Shown: piece after piece, positions 16,619-24,410 of the stretch
Layout: each line of letters opens with the position of its first letter
Numbering within the stretch: position 1 is the stretch's first letter
Origin: Chersky-267 sp963744115
Lineage (GTDB): Bacteria; Chloroflexota; Limnocylindria; Limnocylindrales; CSP1-4
Length of the DNA stretch: 64,000 bases
Reading direction: 5' to 3'
NCBI GenBank assembly: GCA_963744115.1
Contig: CAVUSI010000002.1
Span: 620,001-684,000 of the forward strand
Notes under the pieces: model-generated
What the model was told of the DNA's origin: nothing
What the model saw: the letters and a program-made list of their open reading frames with translations, nothing else
The model's database searches: none
Position numbers and translations under genes: made by a program

Positions 16619-17446
16619 ATGCCGCTGCGCAGTTACAAGGCGACCTCCCCGGGCCTTCGGCAGATGACCCGGTCGACCTTCGAGGAGATCACCACCCGCG
16701 AGCCGCACAAGCCGCTGCTCGAGCCGCAGAAGCGCGGATCGGGCCGGAACAACGTCGGCCGGTTGACCGTCCGCCATCGCGGCGGCGGGGAGAAGCAGCA
16801 CTACCGCCGGATCGACTTCAAGCGGGACAAGGTCGGTGTGCCGGCGCGCCTGGCGACGATCGAGTACGACCCGAATCGATCGGCCCGCATCGGCCTGCTC
16901 CACTACCGCGACGGCGAGAAGCGCTACATGCTGTTGCCCCACGGCCTCAAGGTGGGCGACGTGGTCGTCGCGGGACCCGACGCCGAGGCTCGCGTCGGCA
17001 ATGCCCTGCCGATCGCCAACATCCCGCTCGGCACGACGATCCACAACATCGAGCTGATCCCGGGCAAGGGCGGCCAGATCGTCCGCTCCGCCGGCGTGTC
17101 GGCCCAGCTCCTGGCCAAGGAGGGCGACTACGCCCAGGTCCGCCTGCCGTCGGGCGAGGTCCGGCGGGTCAGCATCCGCTGCATGGCGACGATCGGCCAG
17201 GTCTCGAACCTCGATCACGAGAACCAGAACCTGGGCAAGGCCGGACGCGCCCGGCACATGGGCCAGCGGCCCGAGGTCCGCGGGGTCGTGATGAACCCGC
17301 GCGACCATCCTCACGGCGGCGGCGAGGGCAAGTCCCCGACGGGGATGCCCCCCAAGACGCCATGGGGCAAGCCCGCGATGGGCTATCGGACCCGACGCAA
17401 CAAGACCAGCGGACGGCTCATCGTCCGCTCACGGCATCGCAAGTAG
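16619..17446 (+). CDS. rplB: 50S ribosomal protein L2
   Basis: This is a 275-residue L2, needed for subunit association and peptidyl transferase assembly. It shows MPLRSYKATSPGLRQMT, GRNNVGRLTVRHRGGGEKQHYRRIDFKR, and near the C-terminus the RGVVMNPRDHPHGGGEGKSP stretch containing the conserved histidine of the peptidyl transferase region. Length and sequence are standard. rpsS follows after 16 bases with a GGAGGTAAA ribosome-binding site. Confidence 0.98.
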   Translation: MPLRSYKATSPGLRQMTRSTFEEITTREPHKPLLEPQKRGSGRNNVGRLTVRHRGGGEKQHYRRIDFKRDKVGVPARLATIEYDPNRSARIGLLHYRDGEKRYMLLPHGLKVGDVVVAGPDAEARVGNALPIANIPLGTTIHNIELIPGKGGQIVRSAGVSAQLLAKEGDYAQVRLPSGEVRRVSIRCMATIGQVSNLDHENQNLGKAGRARHMGQRPEVRGVVMNPRDHPHGGGEGKSPTGMPPKTPWGKPAMGYRTRRNKTSGRLIVRSRHRK

Positions 17447-17462
17447 CGGGAGGAGGTAAACC

Positions 17463-17747
17463 ATGTCGCGTTCGGTCAAGAAGGGACCGTTCGTCGAGGC
17501 GCGGCTCCTCGGCCGCGTCACCGAGATGAACAAGCGCAGCGAGAAGAAGGTCATCAAGACCTGGTCGCGGGCGTCGGTCATCTTCCCCGAGTTCATCGGG
17601 CATACCGTCGCCGTCTACAACGGCAAGAAGCACATCCCGGTCTACGTGACCGAGAACATGGTCGGCCATCGGCTCGGCGAGTTCTCCCCGACCCGCAACT
17701 ACCGCGGGCACGGGAAGCACACCGACCGATCGACGGCCCTCAAGTAG
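17463..17747 (+). CDS. rpsS: 30S ribosomal protein S19
   Basis: This is a 94-residue S19 in the 30S head, part of bridge B1a. The sequence MSRSVKKGPFVEARLL, the IKTWSRASVIFPEFIGHTVAVYNGKKHIPVY core and the VGHRLGEFSPTRNYRGHG tail are diagnostic. Start ATG 17463 has GGGAGGAGGTAAACC, one of the strongest Shine-Dalgarno sequences in the window. Confidence 0.98.
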   Translation: MSRSVKKGPFVEARLLGRVTEMNKRSEKKVIKTWSRASVIFPEFIGHTVAVYNGKKHIPVYVTENMVGHRLGEFSPTRNYRGHGKHTDRSTALK

Positions 17748-17761
17748 GAGCGGCCGGCATC

Positions 17762-18100
17762 GTGCGCGTTTCCGCTACAGCCAAGTACCTCCGCGGCTCG
17801 ACCCGCAAGGCCCGTCTCGTCACGCTGGCGATCCGGGGCAAGCGGGTCGAAGAGGCGGCCGCCCTGCTGCGGTTCATGCCCCAGCACGCCGCGCGCGACG
17901 TCGCCCTCGTGCTCAAGAGCGCGACCGCCAACGCCGAGAACAACCACAACCTGTCGGCCGAGGACCTCGTCATCGTCGACGCCCACGCCGATGAGGGTCC
18001 CACGATCAAGCGCTATCGGCCGCGGGCCCAGGGCCGGGCGTTCCCGATCCACAAGCCGATGACCCACATCACCATCGTCGTCGAAGACCGGGAGGCCTAG
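17762..18100 (+). CDS. rplV: 50S ribosomal protein L22
   Basis: This is a 112-residue L22 lining the exit tunnel. It begins MRVSATAKYLRGSTRKARLV (GTG start 17762 after GGAGCGGCCGGC) and ends with the beta-hairpin KRYRPRAQGRAFPIHKPMTHITIVVED, where macrolide-resistance changes occur in other species; the segment looks wild-type. rpsC begins three bases after its stop. Confidence 0.97.
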   Translation: MRVSATAKYLRGSTRKARLVTLAIRGKRVEEAAALLRFMPQHAARDVALVLKSATANAENNHNLSAEDLVIVDAHADEGPTIKRYRPRAQGRAFPIHKPMTHITIVVEDREA

Positions 18101-18103
18101 CAG

Positions 18104-18793
18104 ATGGGACACAAGGTCCACCCGTATGGCTTCCGGCTCGGTGTCTCGCGCACCTGGACGGCCAAGTGGTACGCGGACAAGGAATACACCACGCTCCTCA
18201 AGGAGGACATCGCGATCCGCCAGCTCGTCGAGCGACGACTGGCCAACGCGAGCGTCAGCCAGGTCGAGATCGAGCGCGGCATCAACCACGTCACCGTGAC
18301 GGTCCATACGGCCAAGCCTGGGATCGTCATCGGCAAGGGCGGCCAGAACGTCGAGATCCTCCGCCAGCAGATCGGGGCGCTGACCAAGCGCAAGGTCAAG
18401 CTGGAGATCAAGGAGATCCGCCAGCCGGAGCTCGACGCCTACCTCGTGGCGATGAACATCGCCCAGCAGCTGTCTCGCCGGATCGCCTTCCGCAAGGCGA
18501 TGAAGCAAGGCATCCAGCGCACGATGAAGGCCGGCGCCAAGGGCGTGAAGATCCAGGTCTCGGGTCGCCTCGGCGGCTCGGAGATGGCCCGCCGCGAGTG
18601 GGACAAGGAAGGCCGGATCCCGCTCGGGACGCTTCGCGCGGACATCAGCTACGGCCAGGTCCACGCCCATACGACGTACGGCCGGATCGGCGTCAAGGTC
18701 TGGATCTACCGGGGCGACATCATCCCCGAGCGAACACCGGCGCGCGACGTCGTCGCCGCCCAGACGGCCGCCGCTGCGGCCGGGGCGGTCTAG
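18104..18793 (+). CDS. rpsC: 30S ribosomal protein S3
   Basis: This is a 229-residue S3 with N-terminal MGHKVHPYGFRLG, the KH domain GxxG motif in VIGKGGQNVEIL (near residue 70), and the C-terminal domain TSGRLGG-like QVSGRLGGSEMARREW. S3 lines the mRNA entry channel and contributes to the ribosomal helicase. The last 15 residues are Ala-rich (VVAAQTAAAAAGAV). rplP starts two bases later. Confidence 0.97.
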   Translation: MGHKVHPYGFRLGVSRTWTAKWYADKEYTTLLKEDIAIRQLVERRLANASVSQVEIERGINHVTVTVHTAKPGIVIGKGGQNVEILRQQIGALTKRKVKLEIKEIRQPELDAYLVAMNIAQQLSRRIAFRKAMKQGIQRTMKAGAKGVKIQVSGRLGGSEMARREWDKEGRIPLGTLRADISYGQVHAHTTYGRIGVKVWIYRGDIIPERTPARDVVAAQTAAAAAGAV

Positions 18794-18795
18794 CC

Positions 18796-19239
18796 ATGCT
18801 GATGCCCCGTCGCGTCAAGCATCGCAAGGTCATGCGCGGACGGATGTCCGGCGTGGCCAAGGGCGGCTTCACGGTCGCCTTCGGCGAGTACGGCCTGGCG
18901 ACCCTCGAGCCGGCCTGGATCACCAGCCGCCAGATCGAGGCCGCCCGGCGGGCGATGACCCGCTCGGTCAAGCGCGGCGGCAAGATCTGGATCCGGGTCT
19001 TCCCGGACAAGCCGGCGACCAAGAAGCCCGCCGAGACCCGGATGGGCTCGGGCAAGGGCGCACCCGACCATTGGGTCGCGGTCGTCAAACCCGGTCGGAT
19101 CCTGTTCGAGATGGCCGGCATCGGCCACGACGAGGCGATCGAGGCGATGCGCCTGGCAAGCCACAAGCTGCCGGTCCAGACCCGCGTCGTCGCCCGCGAG
19201 TCGGCGGTCAAGGAGGCGGTCAGCGATGGACATCGATAA
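18796..19239 (+). CDS. rplP: 50S ribosomal protein L16
   Basis: This is a 147-residue L16, which organises the A-site tRNA region of 23S rRNA. It starts MLMPRRVKHRKVMRGRMSG and has GLATLEPAWITSRQIEAARRAMTR and ETRMGSGKGAPDHWVAVVKPGRILFE. The same frame is open far upstream through rpsC, but ATG 18796, immediately after the rpsC stop, gives the correct N-terminus. Its end overlaps rpmC by 14 bases. Confidence 0.97.
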   Translation: MLMPRRVKHRKVMRGRMSGVAKGGFTVAFGEYGLATLEPAWITSRQIEAARRAMTRSVKRGGKIWIRVFPDKPATKKPAETRMGSGKGAPDHWVAVVKPGRILFEMAGIGHDEAIEAMRLASHKLPVQTRVVARESAVKEAVSDGHR

Positions 19240-19426
19240 GGTCCGGGCGATGTCCGACGCCGAGCTCGACGAGGCCCTTCGCCAGGCGAAGCAGGACCTC
19301 TGGGGCGCGCGATTCGCGCTGTCGACCCGTCAGCTCAAGGACTACAGCACCATCCCCCAGACGCGACGAACGATCGCGCGGATCCTGACCGTCCAGCACG
19401 AGCGCAAGCTCGCGCAGACGGCCTGA
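19226..19426 (+). CDS. rpmC: 50S ribosomal protein L29
   Basis: This is a 66-residue L29 at the tunnel exit beside L23. It shows KVRAMSDAELDEALRQAKQDLWGARFALSTRQLKD and the RRTIARILTVQHERKLA helix. ATG 19226 lies inside the rplP 3' end, with AAGGAGGCGGT upstream in rplP. The 14-base overlap implies coupled translation. Confidence 0.95.
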   Translation: MDIDKVRAMSDAELDEALRQAKQDLWGARFALSTRQLKDYSTIPQTRRTIARILTVQHERKLAQTA

Positions 19427-19439
19427 CGGAGATCACGCG

Positions 19440-19838
19440 ATGACAGGAGCCACCGTGAACGGCAAGCGGAAGACCAAGGTCGGCCGCGTGGTCAGCGACA
19501 AGATGGACAAGACGATCGTCGTGTCCGTCGAGCGCCTGGCGCGCCACCGGCTGTACAAGCGGGTCATCCGCTTGAGCACCAAGTTCAAGGCCCATGACGA
19601 GCTCAACGAGGCTCGCGTGGGCGACACCGTCCTCATCGAGGAATCGCGGCCGTTGTCCGCCACCAAGCGCTGGCGGCTGGTCGAGGTCGTGGCCCGAGCC
19701 GGCGACAACAGCCCCGTCGGCGAGCTGGTCGACGAGGAGGTCGAGACGACCGAGGCGATCCACGGGTCGGCCCATCCCGGCCGCCACCGTGCCGATGAGC
19801 CGGCCGAGCCGGTCGAGCCGGCGGAGGCCGGAGCGTGA
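19440..19838 (+). CDS. rpsQ: 30S ribosomal protein S17, C-terminally extended
   Basis: This is a 132-residue S17, compared with about 80-90 in most bacteria. The core (about 9-88) has KTKVGRVVSDKMDKTIVVSVERLARHRLYKRVI, KFKAHDE and VGDTVLIEESRPLSATKRWRLVEVV. Residues from about 93 on form an acidic Ala/Pro/Glu-rich tail (VGELVDEEVETTEAIHGSAH... PAEPVEPAEAGA) that is probably disordered. ATG 19440 is used; GTG 19455 is an alternative. The stop overlaps the rplN GTG. Confidence 0.94.
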   Translation: MTGATVNGKRKTKVGRVVSDKMDKTIVVSVERLARHRLYKRVIRLSTKFKAHDELNEARVGDTVLIEESRPLSATKRWRLVEVVARAGDNSPVGELVDEEVETTEAIHGSAHPGRHRADEPAEPVEPAEAGA

Positions 19839-20203
19839 TCCAGGAATTGACCCGTCTGAAGGTCGCCGACAACACGGGCGCCCGGACGATCGAGTGCATC
19901 CGGGTGATGGGCCGTTCGCAGAAGCGGACGGCCGGCGTCGGCGACGTCATCGTGGCCAGCGTCAAGCAGGCGATCCCGAATGCCGCGGTCAAGAAGGGCG
20001 ACGTCGTGCGGGCGGTGATCGTCCGGACGGCCAAGGAGTACGGGCGCCCGGACGGCAGCTACATCCGGTTCGACGAGAACGCCGCTGTGCTGATCAACAA
20101 CCAGGGTAATCCGCGCGGGACGCGCATCTTCGGGCCGGTGGCCCGCGAGCTGCGCGATCGCAACTACATGAAGATCGTGTCGCTCGCGCCGGAGGTGCTC
20201 TGA
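19835..20203 (+). CDS. rplN: 50S ribosomal protein L14
   Basis: This is a 122-residue L14, beginning MIQELTRLKVADNTGARTIECIRV and containing GDVIVASVKQAIPNAAVKKGDVVRAVIVRT and YIRFDENAAVLINNQGNPRGTRIFGPVARELR. It lies on the interface side of 50S and contacts 16S rRNA. The GTG start 19835 forms a GTGA overlap with rpsQ. Confidence 0.98.
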   Translation: MIQELTRLKVADNTGARTIECIRVMGRSQKRTAGVGDVIVASVKQAIPNAAVKKGDVVRAVIVRTAKEYGRPDGSYIRFDENAAVLINNQGNPRGTRIFGPVARELRDRNYMKIVSLAPEVL

Positions 20204-20204
20204 C

Positions 20205-20654
20205 ATGACGCAGCTCCACAAGAAGCAGGCGACCAAGGTCCCGGAGATCCGCAAGGGCGACACCATCGTCGTCCTCCACGGCAAGGACGCCGGCAAGCGC
20301 GGCGTCGTCGACCGGATCATCCGCGACCCGCGCGGTCTGGCCAAGACGAAGGCCCGCGGCGGCGGCGCCTGGAAGCACATCAGCCCGCTGTCCGAGGTCG
20401 CGGTGGTCGTCGACGGCGTCAACATCGCCAAGCGCCACACCAAGCCCCGGTCGACCGGCTCGAGCACCAGCCAGATGCCCAAGATGCAGGCCGGCGGGAT
20501 CCTCGAGATCGCCCAGCCGATGGCCATCAGCAAGGTCATGGTCGTGTGCACCAGCTGTGAGCGCCCGACCCGGGTCAAGCACCGATCGCTCGACAACGGC
20601 CAGCGCGTCCGTGTCTGCGGGCACTGCGGCGAGCGCCTGGAGGTGAAGGCCTGA
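20205..20654 (+). CDS. rplX: 50S ribosomal protein L24, zinc-ribbon form
   Basis: This is a 149-residue L24 assembly-initiator protein. The N-terminal KOW motif (KGDTIVVLHGKDAGKRGVVDRI) is clear. A ~20-residue segment with KTKARGGGAWKHISPLSE lengthens the protein relative to the usual 100-110. The C-terminus has CTSC near 124-127 and CGHC near 142-145, the two halves of a zinc ribbon found in many Gram-positive-type L24 proteins. The stop overlaps rplE (TGATG). Confidence 0.95.
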   Translation: MTQLHKKQATKVPEIRKGDTIVVLHGKDAGKRGVVDRIIRDPRGLAKTKARGGGAWKHISPLSEVAVVVDGVNIAKRHTKPRSTGSSTSQMPKMQAGGILEIAQPMAISKVMVVCTSCERPTRVKHRSLDNGQRVRVCGHCGERLEVKA

Positions 20655-21196
20655 TGACCAGCCGCCTGCACGAGCGCTACAAGGCCGAGGTGGCCCCAGC
20701 GCTGACCAAGCAGTTCGAATATGGCAACCCGATGGAGGTCCCGCGGGTCGTCAAGATCGTCGTCAACGTCGGCCTCGGGGAGGCCCTGACCAATGCCAAG
20801 GCCATCGACGCCGCCGTCGGCGACCTGACGATGATCACCGGCCAGAAGCCGATCGTGACCAAGGCCAAGCGGTCGATCGCCCAATTCCGACTGCGGACGG
20901 GCAACTCGGTCGGGGCCAAGGTCACGCTCCGCGGTGAGCGGATGTGGGACTTCCTCGACCGGCTGACCTCGCTCGCCCTGCCCCGCATCCGCGACTTCCG
21001 GGGGATCCCGTCGAAGTCGTTCGACGGACGCGGCAACTACTCGCTCGGCTTCCGGGAGCAACTCGCCTTCCCGGAGATCGACTACGACAAGGTGGACCGT
21101 CTCCGCGGGCTGGAGATCAGCATCGTGACGACGGCGAAGACCGACGAGGAATTGAAGCGACTGCTCGAACTCCTCGGCATGCCCTTCGCCGGCTAG
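20654..21196 (+). CDS. rplE: 50S ribosomal protein L5
   Basis: This is a 180-residue L5 that binds 5S rRNA and forms an inter-subunit bridge. It carries MEVPRVVKIVVNVGLGEA, the GQKPIVTKAKRSIAQFRLR segment, LRGERMWDFLDRL and FDGRGNYSLGFREQLAFPEIDYDKVD. The one-base overlap with rplX indicates translational coupling. Length is typical. Confidence 0.98.
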   Translation: MTSRLHERYKAEVAPALTKQFEYGNPMEVPRVVKIVVNVGLGEALTNAKAIDAAVGDLTMITGQKPIVTKAKRSIAQFRLRTGNSVGAKVTLRGERMWDFLDRLTSLALPRIRDFRGIPSKSFDGRGNYSLGFREQLAFPEIDYDKVDRLRGLEISIVTTAKTDEELKRLLELLGMPFAG

Positions 21197-21213
21197 GCGC
21201 GGGGAGGAGACCG

Positions 21214-21399
21214 ATGGCCAAGAAATCTCTTATCGCCAAGGCGAAGCGAACGCCCAAGCACCCGGTCCAGGCGTACCACCGCTGCTTCGTCTGCGGTCGA
21301 CCCCGGGCCTACATGCGCCGGTTCGCGCTGTGCCGGATCTGCTTCCGGGAGCGCGCGCTCCTGGGTGAGCTGCCGGGCGTGACGAAGTCGAGCTGGTAG
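21214..21399 (+). CDS. rpsN: 30S ribosomal protein S14, zinc-binding type
   Basis: This is a 61-residue short (type Z) S14. CFVC (about 26-29) and CRIC (about 41-44) form the zinc site, and the protein ends LPGVTKSSW as usual. ATG 21214 follows GGGGAGGAG at about 21200-21208; further upstream frame is rplE shadow. Type Z S14 with zinc-form S4, L24 and L36 suggests that zinc ribosomal paralogues are the default here. Confidence 0.97.
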   Translation: MAKKSLIAKAKRTPKHPVQAYHRCFVCGRPRAYMRRFALCRICFRERALLGELPGVTKSSW

Positions 21400-21406
21400 G
21401 ACACCG

Positions 21407-21805
21407 ATGAACATCTCCGACCCCATCGCCGACATGCTCACCCGGATCCGGAACGCCTCGCGTGCCCATCATGCCGAGGTCGTCGTCCCGGCGTCGCGGA
21501 CCAAGCGTGAGATCGCCCGGATCCTCAAGGACGAGGGCTTCATCGCCGACGTCCGCGAGGACAAGGACGGCACGGTCGCGATCCTGCACCTCCAGCTCAA
21601 GTACGTCGACGGCAAGGTGCCGGTGGTGTCCGGGCTCAAGCGCATCAGCAAGCCGGGCCTGCGGGTCTACGCCCGCAAGACCGACATCCCGCGCGTGCTC
21701 GGCGGGCTCGGCATCGTCATCGTCAGCACCAGCCAGGGGATCATGACCGGTCAGCAGGCCAAGCAGGCCCAGCTCGGCGGCGAAGTCCTCGCCTACGTCT
21801 GGTAG
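21407..21805 (+). CDS. rpsH: 30S ribosomal protein S8
   Basis: This is a 132-residue S8, a central-domain 16S rRNA binder. It begins MNISDPIADMLTRIRNASRA and ends with IVSTSQGIMTGQQAKQAQLGGEVLAYVW, the signature region of the family. It starts seven bases after rpsN with a short GGTAGGACACCG leader and continues the spc-type order. Confidence 0.98.
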   Translation: MNISDPIADMLTRIRNASRAHHAEVVVPASRTKREIARILKDEGFIADVREDKDGTVAILHLQLKYVDGKVPVVSGLKRISKPGLRVYARKTDIPRVLGGLGIVIVSTSQGIMTGQQAKQAQLGGEVLAYVW

Positions 21806-21815
21806 GGGAGGGACC

Positions 21816-22367
21816 ATGTCGCGTATCGGTCGTCTACCGATCACCGTTCCCGCCGGCGTCGAGGTCACCCTCGTCGGCCGGGCGATCACGGTCAAGGGCC
21901 CGAAGGGCACCCTGGCCCGCGATCTGCATCCGGACATGAAGGTCGTCCACGAGGCGGACAGCCTCCTCGTCGAGCGCCCGACCGACGGCAAGATGCACAA
22001 GCAGCTCCACGGTCTGACCCGGACCCTCGTGGCCAACATGGTCGAGGGGGTCACCAACGGCTACCGCAAGGGGATCGAGATCACCGGCGTGGGCTACCGC
22101 GCCACCAAGATCGGCGACAAGCTCCAGCTCAACCTGGGCTACAGCCACCCGATCGAGATCGATCCGCCGCAGGGCATCAGCTTCGAGCTCGAGAACCCGA
22201 CCCGCCTGGCGGTCGTCGGCATCGACAAGGAGCTGGTCGGCCAGATCGCCGCCAAGGTGCGCTCGACCAGGAAGCCGGAGCCGTACAAGGGCAAGGGCGT
22301 CCGCTATTCGGGCGAGGTCATCCGCCGCAAGGCCGGCAAGGCCGGCAAGATCGGCGGCAAGAAGTAG
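21816..22367 (+). CDS. rplF: 50S ribosomal protein L6
   Basis: This is a 183-residue L6 with two similar domains near the factor-binding site. Visible marks are MSRIGRLPITVPAGVEV, VKGPKGTLARDLHP and near the C-terminus RSTRKPEPYKGKGVRYSGEVIRRKAGKAGK. The upstream GGGGAGGGACC serves as ribosome-binding site. Confidence 0.98.
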   Translation: MSRIGRLPITVPAGVEVTLVGRAITVKGPKGTLARDLHPDMKVVHEADSLLVERPTDGKMHKQLHGLTRTLVANMVEGVTNGYRKGIEITGVGYRATKIGDKLQLNLGYSHPIEIDPPQGISFELENPTRLAVVGIDKELVGQIAAKVRSTRKPEPYKGKGVRYSGEVIRRKAGKAGKIGGKK

Positions 22368-22389
22368 TCATGACGAAGGAACGCACCCG

Positions 22390-22752
22390 ATGACCCAGGT
22401 CGCCAGCCGCACCGCCGCGCGGATGAAGCGGCACGAGCGGATCCGCCTCCACCTGGAGGGGACCGCGGCTCGGCCGCGCCTGGCCGTCTTCCGCAGCCTC
22501 AACCACATCTATGCCCAGGTCATCGACGACGCGTCCGGCAGGACGCTGGCCGCCGCCTCGACCGTCGAGAAGGAGTTCAAGGGCTCCAAGTCGACCAAGT
22601 CGGACGAGGCCAAGACCGTCGGTCGCCTGGTCGCCGAGCGTGCCCGCTCAGCCGGCGTGGAGCACGTCGTCTTCGATCGGGCCGGGTTCCGGTATCACGG
22701 ACGGATCAAGTCGCTCGCCGACGCCGCCCGCGAGGCCGGACTCGACTTCTGA
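22390..22752 (+). CDS. rplR: 50S ribosomal protein L18
   Basis: This is a 120-residue L18, the main 5S rRNA-binding protein. It has RLHLEGTAARPRLAVFRSLNHIYAQVIDDASGRTLAAAST and ends VVFDRAGFRYHGRIKSLADAAREAGLDF. ATG 22390 is preferred: an ATG at 22370 runs into a stop after seven codons and may act only as a coupling mini-frame. Confidence 0.97.
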   Translation: MTQVASRTAARMKRHERIRLHLEGTAARPRLAVFRSLNHIYAQVIDDASGRTLAAASTVEKEFKGSKSTKSDEAKTVGRLVAERARSAGVEHVVFDRAGFRYHGRIKSLADAAREAGLDF

Positions 22753-22770
22753 TCTGAAGGGAGAGCCGAG

Positions 22771-23301
22771 TTGGCCAGGATCGATCCGAACAAGCTGACG
22801 CTCGAAGAGCGCGTCGTCCAGATCAATCGCGTCGCCAAGGTCGTCAAGGGCGGCCGCCGCTTCAGCTTCAGCGCGGTCGTCGTCGTCGGCGACGGCGCCG
22901 GCCACGTCGGCGTCGGCATCGGGAAGGCCGGCGAGGTGCCGGAATCGATCCGGAAGGGCGTCGAGGACGCGAAGAAGAACCTGATCAGCGTGCCGATGGT
23001 CGGGACGACCATCCCACATGAGGTCCGGACCGAATACGCGGCCGCCCGGGTGATGCTGAAGCCGGCGTCGCAGGGCACCGGGGTGATCGCCGGGGGCGCC
23101 GTGCGCGCCGTCGTCGAGTCCGCCGGGATCCGCGACATCCTGGCCAAGGTCCACGGCTCGACCAACCCGGTCAACGTGACCCGGGCGACGATCGAGGCGC
23201 TCGGGTCGCTCCACTCGGCCGAGGAGATCTCCGCCCGTCGCGGGGTCAAGGTCCGGGCGTTCATCGCCGGGCAACCGATGGAGGGCGCCGATGCCCGCTA
23301 A
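22771..23301 (+). CDS. rpsE: 30S ribosomal protein S5
   Basis: This is a 176-residue S5 that helps maintain decoding fidelity. It contains RVAKVVKGGRRFSFSAVVVVGDGAGHVGVGIGKAGEVPESIRKG and the C-terminal GSTNPVNVTRATIEAL motif. The start is TTG 22771, preceded by GAAGGGAGAG; the resulting MARIDPNKLTLEERVVQINRV is family-like. The end overlaps rpmD by 11 bases. Confidence 0.97.
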   Translation: MARIDPNKLTLEERVVQINRVAKVVKGGRRFSFSAVVVVGDGAGHVGVGIGKAGEVPESIRKGVEDAKKNLISVPMVGTTIPHEVRTEYAAARVMLKPASQGTGVIAGGAVRAVVESAGIRDILAKVHGSTNPVNVTRATIEALGSLHSAEEISARRGVKVRAFIAGQPMEGADAR

Positions 23302-23503
23302 GCTTCGAGTGACCCAGATCAAGAGCACGATCAGCCACATCGAGCGCAACCGGGCGACCGTTCGGGCGCTCGGTCTGCACGGGATCGGCAGCAGCGTCGA
23401 GGTCGTCGACAACCCGGCGACCCGGGGCATGGTCCGCCAGGTCCGATTCCTCGTCAGCGTCGAGGAGATCCCGGGGTCGGCGGCCCCCGAGGAGAAGGCA
23501 TGA
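23291..23503 (+). CDS. rpmD: 50S ribosomal protein L30
   Basis: This is a 70-residue L30: MPAKLRVTQIKSTISHIERNRATVRALGLHGIGSSVEVVD. Its ferredoxin-like core is complete, with about ten extra C-terminal residues (PGSAAPEEKA). It starts within the rpsE end and overlaps rplO by four bases (ATGA), so the three genes are probably coupled. Confidence 0.96.
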   Translation: MPAKLRVTQIKSTISHIERNRATVRALGLHGIGSSVEVVDNPATRGMVRQVRFLVSVEEIPGSAAPEEKA

Positions 23504-24408
23504 AACTCCACGATCTCAAGCCCGCCGAGGGTTCGCGCAGCCCGCGCAAGCGTGTCGGTCGAGGCATCGCGGCGGGCCAGGGCAAGACGGCCGGCCGCGG
23601 GACGAAGGGTCAGAAGGCCCGTGCCGGCGGCTCCATCCCGCCCTGGTTCGAGGGCGGCCAGACGCCGCTCCACCAGCGGATCCCGAAGCTGCGCGGGTTC
23701 AAGAACCGATTCAAGGTCGACTACGAGGTCGTCAACATCGGCCGGATCGGCGAGCTCGCCCTGCTCGGCGCGTTCGAATCGGGTGACCTGCCCGGCGCCA
23801 AGACCGCGAAGGCCGCGCCGGTCACGGTCAACCAGGACATCCTGCGTGCGGTCGGGCTCGTCCGGACGCTGAGCAAGCCGCTCAAGGTGCTCGGCCAGGG
23901 GGACATCGACGTCGCGCTCTTCGTCGTCGCCGACGCGTTCAGCAAGAGCGCGGTCGCGAAGATCGAGGCTGCCGGGGGATCCGTCCAGGTCCTCGAGGTC
24001 CCGACCGAGCCGCTGGCCGCCCTGGGGCTCGAGCCGGCCGAGGGGCCGGCCCCGAAGCCGAAGGCGAAGGCCGCGGTCGCCACCCCGACGGCGCCGGACG
24101 CCGACGAGGCGGTCGAGGCCGACGAGAAGGTCGAGGCCGAGGAGCCGGTCGCGCCCAAGGCGCCCAAGGCATCCAAGGCGTCGACATCCACGAAGTCGAA
24201 GGCCGAGACCGGCTCGGCCGAACCGGCCGCCAAGAAGGCCAGGGCCAAGGGCAAGGCCGAGGTCGCGTCTCCCGACGCGGCCGCCCCGGTCGCTGACGCG
24301 ACGCCGGCGGCCACCGAGCCGACGGTCGCGACGACCTCCGATGCCCCGGCCGACGAGGGAGCTGCCGACGCGGCGGCGGACGACGCCCCGACCACCGAAG
24401 ACGCCTGA
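23500..24408 (+). CDS. rplO: 50S ribosomal protein L15 with long C-terminal tail
   Basis: This is a 302-residue L15, about twice the usual 145-150. The core up to about residue 165 is orthodox: MKLHDLKPAEGSRSPRKRVGRG, GKTAGRGTKGQKARAGG, FEGGQTPLHQRIPKLRGFKN and a final GGSVQVLEVP. Roughly residues 175-302 form an Ala/Glu/Lys/Pro/Thr-rich low-complexity tail, first Lys-rich and ending strongly acidic (PADEGAADAAADDAPTTEDA). No frameshift or fused enzyme domain is visible. secY starts two bases later. Confidence 0.93.
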   Translation: MKLHDLKPAEGSRSPRKRVGRGIAAGQGKTAGRGTKGQKARAGGSIPPWFEGGQTPLHQRIPKLRGFKNRFKVDYEVVNIGRIGELALLGAFESGDLPGAKTAKAAPVTVNQDILRAVGLVRTLSKPLKVLGQGDIDVALFVVADAFSKSAVAKIEAAGGSVQVLEVPTEPLAALGLEPAEGPAPKPKAKAAVATPTAPDADEAVEADEKVEAEEPVAPKAPKASKASTSTKSKAETGSAEPAAKKARAKGKAEVASPDAAAPVADATPAATEPTVATTSDAPADEGAADAAADDAPTTEDA

Positions 24409-24410
24409 TC

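Noticed and set aside
19226..19239. rplP/rpmC 14-base overlap as an annotation error
   Set aside because: Both proteins have correct termini, and the overlap includes a plausible ribosome-binding site for rpmC.
19433..21061. Minus-strand open frame of 542 codons across rpsQ-rplE
   Set aside because: It spans five intact ribosomal genes in antisense and has no recognisable domain.
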